Program-made: the position numbers and the translations under genes | Notes under the pieces: model-generated | The model's input: only the letters and a program-made list of their open reading frames with translations | Databases searched by the model: none | What the model was told of the DNA's origin: nothing | DNA from: Arbacia lixula | Lineage: Eukaryota > Echinodermata > Echinoidea > Arbacioida > Arbaciidae | Direction: 5' to 3' | Length of the DNA: 64,000 nt | Assembly: GCA_963669155.1 (NCBI GenBank) | Contig: OZ022596.1 | Coordinates: 6,429,763 to 6,493,762 of the forward strand | In this document: piece after piece, positions 58,001 to 64,000 of the stretch | Numbering within the stretch: the stretch's first letter is position 1 | Layout: every line of letters begins with the position of its first letter

Positions 58001-61000
58001 AGCGGCGCACGAAACGTCATGATCTTTCCGATTTCATTTACCTTACATTGCGAGACAATCGATTATCAGTAGCCAATATTGGTTATGTTTGCAAAATGTT
58101 TTTACCTCATACAAACAATATGTCAGTAATGGTAACCCCAACGCTTTTTTGAAGTTTGTCTGCATAGCAACAAGTAATAGATTCAGAGTGCCTTCCACTG
58201 TATTGCAAACTACAGGTGTATGCATGTATGATAATGCATTACTTTGCAGTTAGGAGAAAAGTTTTAAAGATAGTCTATTGCACATTTTGACTCTCAATCA
58301 AAACATGAACTCCAAATTAAATGACCTTTTCTTTTAAGATTTAAACCCATATTTTTTATGGGATTGATACTCATTCTTCCATTACAAAAAAGCCGAGATA
58401 ATGTGTTAATTTTTGGAACTAAAAAACGTGTAAGGTGAGCAAATATTTTCGTCTCATACAGTATGCACACTAAGTAAGTGAAGATTTCCTTTCTCAAAGG
58501 TGTTTAATCTACTTTGAGACTTAAAAGAGAGTAATGCTCTTAATTATATGCAATCAAATGTCGGTCTCGCTTGTCTAATTCATCTTCAAAGGGAAAGTCC
58601 ACCCTGAGGTAATGTTGATTTGAATGAAAGCAAAAACATGAAAGAAGTGAAAGTTTGACCGAAGTCTGTCAAAGAATAAGAGCGTTCTAATATTCTGAAG
58701 TTTTGATTTTCTGATGCCATGTGCGAGGTGCTTTTTTTTTAATGTTAATTTTCTGAAAAGGATCATAAGACACATATTTTTACATACATTCATCTAAAAG
58801 ATTTATTCCTTCATCAAAAATCAGAATAGGGGGAATTAGTGCATAAAATAGTACACAACATATGGGAGAGCATCTTGTATGTGACGTCACAAAATTGGCA
58901 CTTAAGCTTTATTCCTTCAACGGATTTTCGTCAAACCTTCACTTATATGTTTCTTTGATTTTTTTTGCTTTTATTAAAAACAACTTAACATCAAATAGAC
59001 TTTCCCTTTCAATTTTTAATGAATGAAGAGCCAAAAAAGCTGATGATAGCAACAACTCAGTTTTAAGAGAAAAAAGGAGCTCTTTAAATGTTCATTCTAG
59101 CATTACAGTAGTAAAATGTTAACTGTCTATCTAGTCATTGCTGCATTCTCAACAAAGAAGTATTTATGTTATTGTTTTATTTACTTTTGTTTTGTATATA
59201 AGGTACACTCGAGGGAAGCTTGAGGTCCTAAATCAGCTGCGGCTCCCTCTCAAGTCAGAGTATGAACAGGTTTCATCAGTAGAGGAAGGGTGGCAGGTCA
59301 TTAAACAAATGAAGGTGGGTTTAAAACAAATATATACACTACAGCTCAAAAGAAATGGCATTGGGTAAAGGGAAAGGGAAGAAAGGGAAGGAGCCGCAGT
59401 TTTAAACCGCTGTATGTTTTGTCCAGTTCAGCACGAAACACGATGCATTAGCCTAAAAAGCATCATGTTTCATGCTGAACTAGGCAAAATATACTGTGGC
59501 TCAAAACTGTGGCTCCTTCCCTTTCCTCCCTTTCCCTTTCCCTATGCCAATTCCTTTGATCTGTAGTGTACATAACTACTGTACATTGCCAGGTTGCATT
59601 GCTGCGCTTACAAACACTATTCATTCACTTCTTTGCAAAGTGCTGTATGGGCATTTCTCCCTGTCACCATTTGACCATCAATGTGTCCAGTAGCTGTTTA
59701 TGAGCACCAGGATGTAAAAATTCAATAGCTGTAGTTATCTATTGGGGAACTGGGCCCACCTTCCATGCAACTTTGAACAATACAGATCAACTAGCTATCT
59801 ATGGAATTTGCACATCCTGATACTCCTACATCTATTGGACATGCTGGTACTAGAATGGTCAAATGATGGTGCACTTTTCACTGAGGTGTAGAATAGTGAA
59901 TACTGGAAGTTAACGTAGTGATAAAATGCTAGCTGGTGCTGTTCAACCTGATTCAACCTTTTCTGAGTTGGTTAGTAACTGGACTTGCCATTTACATCAA
60001 TCGTAACTGTACATTAGAGAAAGAGAATCAATTCAGATTAAATCGTTTCTTTATGAGATGGGGGCACTGGTTTCCAATACCCTAGGCCATGAACTGGTCA
60101 ACCGATTGGCTTGGAAATAATATCTTGCACACTAAATTAATAATGAAAATAATAATCAATTTTTATATAGCGCATAACACATATACATAAGAAAGTCTCT
60201 ATGCCCTTTGAGGAGCAAAGAAAAAGAGAAATTAGGTTACCGAGTTCCTTACATCATTTTGACATTTGAAATAAGTGTGTTTTAAGGGCAGACTTGAACT
60301 CATCTATGGTGTTGATATTTCTTAGAGTGTCAGGGAGGGCTATTCCATAAAACTGGAGCAGCATGGGCAAATGATCGTTCACCATTATGTCAGCGTGAAT
60401 ATAGGAGGAACAACAAACAAATTCTTTTTACCGGTACATGATCTGTACATGTACCTTTTCAAGATCTGTACCTGAAATCTTCAATTGTATCATTTTATCT
60501 TGTACTATTTTCCATGTAGGTGCGTGGTGCTCCAGCCATTGCTATTGTAGGCTCGCTCTCGGTTGCTGTGGACCTCGCTCAGAGAGACTCCTTCCCTGAC
60601 AAGACTGAGCTCCAAACCCATGTCTGCAGACAGTTTCAGCATCTCAAGACAGCCCGGCCCACTGCGGTCAACATGTCTGAGGCCGTAGAGAGGTTTACCA
60701 GTCTCAGCCAGCGGCTGGCAAGTGAAGCTGATGTATCAACTCCAGACATGAAAGAAAGGTAGTTATTTCCTGAACCACTGTACAAATGACTGCTCAAAAA
60801 TAGGGAAGGCTGTTCTTGCCATCAGGTACACTACAGCTCAAAGGAATTGGCATAGGGAAAGGGAAAGAGAAGAAAGGGAAGGAGCTGCAGTTTTAAACCA
60901 CGGTTTATTTTTCCAGTTCAACATGAAACACAATGCTTTAGCCTTAAAAGCATCATGTTTCATGCTGAACTGGACAAAATATACTGTGGTTTGAAATGAC

Positions 61001-63870
61001 GGCTCCTTCCCTTTTCCTCCCTTTCCCTTTCCCCTTCCCTATGCCAATTCCTTTGAGCTGTAGTGTAGTTATTTCCTGAAACACTGTACAAATGATTACC
61101 GGTACTGAAAAACAGGGAAGGCAGTTCTTACCATCTTGGATATATATTATTTGTGACACACCACCTGCAAATCAGCAATAGGTCTCTGCTAATCATCTTT
61201 TGTCTAACTGCTCAGCTTTTGAGTGTTATAATGAGTGAGTATAATAGTGTATGAGAACACTCTTTTCTGAATGACCAAGGTCCATGGTCTACACTGCCGT
61301 TCTCTGACAAAAGGAAGCAACTGACATATCACACAAATCTGGGTTATTGGTACTCTTAGATTGTACCCAGCATTCCCTACATACAGACAAAATTTGGACA
61401 AGCAATGTTCATCTTGCTGCGAGATATTCAATCTAACATGATGTGGTGTTGCACTGATGCCAATTCAAGTGACAGACACATTTTGCTCATTTACAAGAAA
61501 AGTATTTTTTTGTTAGTTACTTCCTTTTGTCAGATTAGGGCAGTACAGTGGTGTGCCCCTTGCCTCAATGTATCACTGCAGAGCAGTGCAATTTACCAAT
61601 CAATATGAATCCGCTCAGAGTCATTTTCCAGTTTTGATATTTTGAGGGAAGTCCTTATACAGTATTTTATTTAATTTCACAAGGTATTTATGACATTTAG
61701 GGGTGGGGGGGGGATACCTGCAAAAGTGCAACCCTACTGATTATTAACACTTCTAAAACCTGTTTCTTTAATTGTCAAACCAGTATGATTATGTTTTCCC
61801 CACAGAATAATAGAAGAGGCTGAGAAGATGCTGGAGGAGGACCGACTAACCAATAGGAGGATAGGGCTGAATGGAGCGAACCATTTGCTTGGGCTGAGCG
61901 GGGGTGTTGAGCAGACAGTGATGACCCACTGTAACACTGGCTCTCTGGCCACAGCTGGCTATGGTACAGCGCTAGGTGAGGCAAGCTCTTAACCGTCCCC
62001 CTCTTTCTTCTCTTCCATTTTTGTCTTTCTTTGTCGCTTTTACTGATTTTTTGGTTCGGAAAGCTCTTCACAAGTGCCATTTTAGTATTAAGTTTTGGAT
62101 GAAATTAATAGCTCTCTTTTACCCTTCTCTTTTTTGTACAGATATTTTTGGATGAAATGTAGTGTCTTATTTTTATTCTTCTTTTCATCCTCCTTTGCCC
62201 TCTTCATCATCTTCTCTCTTTCCTCCTAGTTTTGCTCGTATTTCTTTCCTTTTTTGTGCGATATGAAATTAACTTTTAACTGTGTTTCCATGGCATTTCA
62301 GGTGTGATTCGAGCTTTGCATGAGAGAGGGAGTCTGAGCCATGTTTACTGCACGGAGACGCGACCCTACAACCAGGGAGCTCGACTCACAGCCTACGAGC
62401 TGGTTTATGAAGACATCCCTTCCTCCCTAATCACAGACAGCATGGCTGCCTTCTGCATGCTGAAGAAGGGAGTTACAGGTAGGATCTTGACCTGGATTAG
62501 GATTACGATTGAGATTAGGATTAACCTTAAGCTTAGGAGATCTGGCTCTCACCCCATGAGCTGGTTTTATGAAGACACCCCTTCCTCCCTCATGCAAACA
62601 GCATGGCTGCCTTCTACATGCTCAAGAAGGGAGTTACAAGTAGGATCTTGACCCGGATTAGGATTACGATTGAGATTAGGATTACGATTGAGATTAGGAT
62701 TACGATTGAGATTAGGATTAACCTTAAGCTTAGGAGATCTGGCTCTCAGCCCATGAGCTGGTTTTATGAAGACATCTCTTCCTCCCTCATTGCAAACAGC
62801 ATGGCTGCCTTCTGCATGCTCAAGAAGGAGTTACAGGTAGGATCTTGACCTGAATTAGGATTACAATTGAGATTAGGATTAACCTTAAGCTTAGGGGATC
62901 TGGCTCTCAGCCCATGAGCTGGTTTATGAAGACATCCCTTCCTCCCTAATCACAGACAGCATGGCTGCCTTCTGCATGCTGAAGAAGGGAGTTACAGGTA
63001 GGATCTTGACCTGGATTAGGATTACAATTGAGATTAGGATTAACCCTAAGCTTAGGAGATCTGGCTCTCAGCCCATGAGCTGGTTTTATGAAGACATCCC
63101 TTCCTCCCTCATTTCAAACAGCATGGCCACCTTCAGTGTGCTTGAGACAGGAGTCACAGGTTGGATTAAGATTTGGATTAGTAATGAGATGACAGTGAGG
63201 TCAGGATGAGAGCTGATGGTCAAGACAAGGATTAGGATTAATGAGTCCAAATTTGGTTTGTCTTGGCATTGTCAGCACGGAAAGTGATTACAAATATATT
63301 GCCAATAAAGCAACAGTGGTATTAGCCATGTCATTTGGATAGTACACCTTCCAAATTACACACAAGTATTATAGGCTGGGAGCTTTCTAATAGTTTGTTG
63401 TAACTTTGAGTTACTTGGAATGTCTGGCTAAATTTTACATTTCTTTTTAGGTAACCGCCGGCAGTTAATGTTGGGGCAGGAAGAGTTGTTTTGCTAGCTT
63501 TTGATAGGAACCGGTTTCCATGTCTATTTTTGCATCGAACATGGCTCAATTAGAAATGTTTCTATATGTAGGGACGTTGAAATTAGGTTTCTATCATTTA
63601 AAAAGGAGTTAAATGAATGTTTATTTCTTCTTTTCTTCGAAACAGCTGTTGTTGTCGGAGCAGACAGAGTGGTTGCCAATGGCGACACAGCAAACAAGAT
63701 CGGGACCTACCAGCTGGCACTCGCTGCTAAGCATCACAAGATTCCTTTTTTTGTCGCTGCTCCGGTCACGTCATGTGACCTGAGCATGGAGTCAGGTGAG
63801 GAGATTGTGATTGAAGAGCGCCCCCATCGGGAGATGATGTCATTCCAGGGAACACAGATAGCTGCACCAG
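48943..63870 (+). CDS. MRI1: methylthioribose-1-phosphate isomerase, exons 1-6 (3' end outside)
   Basis: MRI1 (MtnA in bacteria) converts 5-methylthioribose-1-phosphate to 5-methylthioribulose-1-phosphate in the methionine salvage pathway; it is a soluble enzyme of the eIF2B-alpha-like fold. Exons: 48943-49007, 59203-59314, 60520-60758, 61806-61975, 62302-62478, 63646-63870. Every join keeps frame. Landmarks: [41 protein letters not shown] (with the family's catalytic Cys), [19 protein letters not shown], and [20 protein letters not shown] (with the catalytic Asp). The reading stops at QIAAPG, so the last 40-50 residues lie right of the window. The first intron is 10.2 kb and carries a retrotransposon. 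Confidence 0.93.
49525..49810. repeat. dispersed repeat, second copy
   Basis: Same order and orientation as 2,559-2,844, with scattered differences. The flanking direct repeat seen at the first copy was not seen here. Confidence 0.75.
50121..50290 (+). repeat. 5' LTR
   Basis: 170 bp, TG...CA ends, the same as 57,697-57,866 by eye. Very short for an LTR. Confidence 0.9.
50294..50310 (+). other. primer binding site, tRNA-Ser type
   Basis: TGGCGACGAGGATGGGA begins three bases after the 5' LTR and is complementary to the 3' end of an animal tRNA-Ser(GCT) as I recall it (ending CCCATCCTCGTCG plus CCA). Mag-group elements are reported to use a Ser tRNA. Confidence 0.7.
50311..52345 (+). other. 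long leader of the LTR element
   Basis: About 2 kb without a long frame. The region 51,690-52,060 has degenerate tandem units around GGACCAGGTCTAAGCAGTTA. Such a long repeat-bearing leader is unusual for the family. Confidence 0.6.
52346..56605 (+). CDS. gag-pol polyprotein of the LTR element
   Basis: One open frame of 1,419 codons. Approximate residue positions: capsid-like region 1-200; two CCHC zinc knuckles from about 233; aspartic protease DTGS at about 329; reverse transcriptase YLDD at about 623; RNase H CDAS at about 786; integrase zinc-binding His/Cys region from about 1,018; catalytic Asp, Asp and Glu at about 1,096, 1,135 and 1,171, the last two with the family's 35-residue spacing. 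Gag and pol share one frame here. Antisense and alternate frames inside it are shadows. Confidence 0.92.
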   Translation: MASHHIGNVPKLGDGYNFDEWLELLEAWFDANSIQDEGKKRAIFLTNLGSKSYHTLRALLQPNKPTDQTYTVCKDTLKSHFAPKPTEIVQRYRFYMCIQKQDQSIPQFVANLRQLSEGCNFKELDNMIRDRLVVGCRDVTIQRKLLSDPSLTFKHALETATAMEVANQDVEKLKVLSKGTESPTVQKLQGRSQHKPNVSSSSHQKMHHKQKQDTKGKPSFKKQDKQGVPASRCWRCGSGDHAPSACRFKNEKCLLCSAMGHTRSQCEKIKQYRSRKKAAHHLDGDENEDLPDSELRHIRDGTVNKMARYSEPFQASLKLNGIQVDLEIDTGSPWTMMSQQEFKKLGHHADMKQTNVSLRTYTGSTVPVVGEAMVEVQFVDDQPPKKLPLLVVEKGVALLGRDWMQAAPDGFLQNRLNLSLDVSNATEAVHKVQATLQDVLTQHKQVFDCTRVGKLEGYKAKVHPQEDGDKAPFFKAAPVPYAMRQKIDEAIDELLDQGVLEPVKYADYACPIVVVKKPNGKVRICGNYKLTANKALQVEHYPIPSLQDMLQDLGGGKRFSKLDLSHAYHQIELDEMARRYTTINTHRGLFQYTRLPFGIATAPALFQRVMESLLADIPMCRPYLDDIIVSGKTDDEHIANLQAVLHRLESNGLRLKREKCEFMMDSVEFLGHKLDHQGISPLADKIEAIKKTPRPQNQSQLQAYLGLLGYYRKFIPNLTKEIAPLTTLLKAEYASEPKKRGGRNKPDPKLRWGRDQERAFQRSKELVQSDTVLTHYDPSKPLLLQCDASPYGLGVVISHVGPDGLEQPISFASRTLSKSEANYAQYEKEGLSIIFGLKKFHKYLYGRRFTIVTDHKPLLGIFGDSKPASPMASARLARWHMILSAYEYDIIHKEGKQHQNADALSRLPLTDDQTVWSHQSLSDLDEQLPVQINMLDIDTRPVEADEVKRCTKRDPVLSRVMANIMNGWPNPKNVPPELKVYAQKKEELSIEDDIVLWGHRVVIPDNQEMRQRIIDELHGTHPGIVKMKALARSYVWWPGIDKNLEEKVKTCPTCQEHQRSPPPAPIHPWEFPERPWSRIHIDYAYIDNQNVLIVVDAYTKWIEAVRVANATAAATVTAMRRLFATYGIPETVVSDNGTQFVSEEFTSFLFSNNVEHVQTAPKHPASNGLAERAVQTVKCGVKKTSGTSLEMRIQVFLMTYRITPQGTTMKTPSELMFKRRIRSRMDHVRPNLHKSVQKQQSAMKRSADKHSKMRQFRLNDTVLVKNFAAGPTWLRGKVTETLNEVMYIIELQDGREVRRHVDHIRHYTPSGEDDRSRQEMLHQDTNPQPEILTRQARYPSQIENPIAVPTTSEPLSSNTEQSSTDTAIISEPAQSESLNDSRGAVAPDIVNPENVMSGRRVSTRKSTTPSKFKDFIVYH
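56606..57683 (+). other. 3' non-coding part of the LTR element
   Basis: About 1.1 kb of AT-rich DNA between the stop and the purine tract. No envelope-like frame was seen. Confidence 0.7.
57684..57696 (+). other. polypurine tract
   Basis: AAAGGGGGAGGAA directly abuts the 3' LTR, as expected for plus-strand priming. Confidence 0.8.
57697..57866 (+). repeat. 3' LTR
   Basis: 170 bp, no difference seen from the 5' LTR. Followed by the duplicated GTCAA. Confidence 0.9.
58586..59011. mobile_element. family-5 palindromic MITE in MRI1 intron 1
   Basis: The left end CAAAGGGAAAGTCCACCCTG is inverted at the right (AATAGACTTTCCCTTTCAA). The GTCAAAGAATAAGAGC and GGATTTTCGTCAAACC segments are the family marks. 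Confidence 0.65.
59203..59314 (+). CDS. MRI1: MRI1 exon 2
   Basis: 112 bp, phase 2 in, phase 0 out, donor GTGGGT. It encodes [18 protein letters not shown], then [18 protein letters not shown], matching the first strand and helix of the MRI1 N-domain. Confidence 0.92.
59337..59568. mobile_element. Tc1/mariner-like MITE, copy 2
   Basis: 232-bp palindrome with TA flanks, starting 22 bp after the donor of MRI1 exon 2. Same family as 12,608-12,840. Confidence 0.8.
60135..60400 (-). mobile_element. LINE 3' end (CR1/L2-like), broken
   Basis: The - strand gives [14 protein letters not shown], then, after a one-base shift, [20 protein letters not shown] and HLFQM, the end of a LINE reverse-transcriptase protein. 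It is followed by GCGCTATATAAAAATTG and an ATT-type tail (left side). The copy is 5'-truncated and older than the one at 44.6 kb. Confidence 0.75.
60520..60758 (+). CDS. MRI1: MRI1 exon 3
   Basis: 239 bp, phase 0 in, phase 2 out. It begins [20 protein letters not shown] and contains ARPTAVNM, both family signatures at the substrate-binding side, ending PDMKER across the splice. Confidence 0.93.
60829..61065. mobile_element. Tc1/mariner-like MITE, copy 3
   Basis: 237-bp palindrome with TA flanks. About 70 bp of intron sequence is present on both sides of it (60,759-60,828 and 61,066-61,140), far longer than a normal target duplication. Confidence 0.8.
61293..61544. mobile_element. MITE with ACTGCC ends, copy 2
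   Basis: ACTGCCGTTCTCTGACAAAA at the left is inverted at the right as CTTCCTTTTGTCAG, then GGGCAGT. It matches 14,361-14,611. Confidence 0.75.
61806..61975 (+). CDS. MRI1: MRI1 exon 4 (catalytic Cys)
   Basis: 170 bp, phase 2 in, phase 1 out. It carries [18 protein letters not shown]; the Cys corresponds to the active-site Cys of MtnA. The linker before it (SGGVEQTV) fits the family. Confidence 0.94.
62302..62478 (+). CDS. MRI1: MRI1 exon 5
   Basis: 177 bp, phase 1-1, donor GTAGGA. It reads [20 protein letters not shown], then [18 protein letters not shown] and [17 protein letters not shown]. Because it is phase 1-1, skipping it would keep frame but remove substrate-binding residues. Confidence 0.94.
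62397..63171 (+). repeat. MRI1: tandem array of the 3' half of MRI1 exon 5
   Basis: Units begin GAGCTGGTT at 62,397 (real exon), 62,558, 62,755, 62,916 and 63,077. The base period is 161 bp (one unit is 197 bp owing to extra GGATTACGATTGAGATTA repeats). Each unit repeats about 82 bp of exon plus the donor region and the start of the intron. Extra copies have no acceptor, so they are exon fragments, not exons. The third extra-copy region at 62,916 is closest to the real exon. Confidence 0.85.
63646..63870 (+). CDS. MRI1: MRI1 exon 6 (catalytic Asp)
   Basis: 225 bp, phase 1-1, with a good pyrimidine tract and donor GTAAGG. It contains [20 protein letters not shown], in which the Asp of GADRV is the second catalytic residue of the family, then [12 protein letters not shown] and IEERP. 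The last exon is beyond the window. Confidence 0.94.
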
Positions 63871-64000
63871 GTAAGGATGGCTAGAAGGATGCAGTGTCCT
63901 CAAAAGTTGTTTGCACACGTTCTAGGTAGGGGGAGTAGCTGTAATAATTACAGGTCCCAATCATTGCAAACCATTCAGTTCCAGAGGCATTATTTTTTAT

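Larger units (their letters stand above)
49008..59202 (+). other. MRI1: MRI1 intron 1 (10.2 kb) with nested repeats
   Basis: It contains a dispersed repeat (49,525-49,810), a palindrome split by the LTR element (about 50,000-50,120 and 57,867-57,950), the Ty3/Gypsy element (50,121-57,866), and a family-5 repeat (58,586-59,011). Without the retrotransposon the intron would be about 2.4 kb. Confidence 0.8.

Noticed and set aside
57960-58030. Possible Penelope-like element trace (CCTGACGAAGTGTTGCAGCG, then GAAACGTC)
   Set aside because: The motif resembles sequence near some retroelement ends, but it is too short, with no adjoining protein or terminal structure.
1-64000. CRISPR array, bacterial operon or prophage
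   Set aside because: The tandem repeats lack spacer structure, and the window has spliced animal genes. No prokaryotic features were found.

Overview
The window is nuclear DNA of an animal. Genes are split by GT-AG introns, intergenic DNA is AT-rich, and there are many palindromic MITE-like repeats, microsatellites, LINE 3' ends and one LTR retrotransposon. Gene content (a C-type lectin receptor, a YWTD/EGF/mucin-type receptor, methylthioribose-1-phosphate isomerase) and a Mag/SURL-like Ty3/Gypsy element suggest a marine deuterostome invertebrate, perhaps an echinoderm. That placement is inference and low confidence. All exon boundaries below were read by eye from splice signals and reading-phase continuity; no transcript was available.

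Layout, left to right. (1) 1-4,846, + strand: the 3' part of a membrane-anchored C-type lectin gene: end of the lectin domain, a Thr/Ser/Pro stalk exon, a transmembrane exon pressed between two mobile-element insertions, and a short cytoplasmic end. (2) 4,847-12,308: intergenic or 3' flanking DNA with a degenerate GAACTCGG-type minisatellite, GA and CA microsatellites and palindromic repeats. (3) 12,309-39,578, - strand: one very large gene for a mucin-like receptor. In coding order it has a signal peptide, four exons making a YWTD (LDL-receptor class B) propeller, a short EGF-like exon, nine tandemly duplicated Thr/Ser cassettes of two alternating kinds (A, 78 bp; B, 90 bp), two more linker exons, one 6,204-bp exon of 16-residue Asn/Thr repeats, a transmembrane exon, and a probable tail ending in an NPLY motif. 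Every exon from the second to the giant repeat exon is phase 1-1, and every exon length I measured agrees with that. (4) 39,579-48,942: long non-coding stretch with repeat families, a TTCGGAATAACGAACC-type repeat patch and a 5'-truncated LINE. (5) 48,943 to beyond the right edge, + strand: the MRI1 gene (methionine salvage). Its first exon is separated from the second by a 10.2-kb intron that holds a whole-looking, recently inserted Ty3/Gypsy element with identical 170-bp LTRs. MRI1 exon 5 has a partial tandem array of its own 3' half in the following intron.

The two receptor genes converge tail to tail. Both combine an extracellular recognition module, a Thr-rich stalk and one membrane pass, so both probably make glycosylated cell-surface proteins. 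Whether they work together cannot be told from sequence. The most unusual object is the giant Asn/Thr repeat exon and its cassette array, which look built for length variation and in-frame exon skipping.
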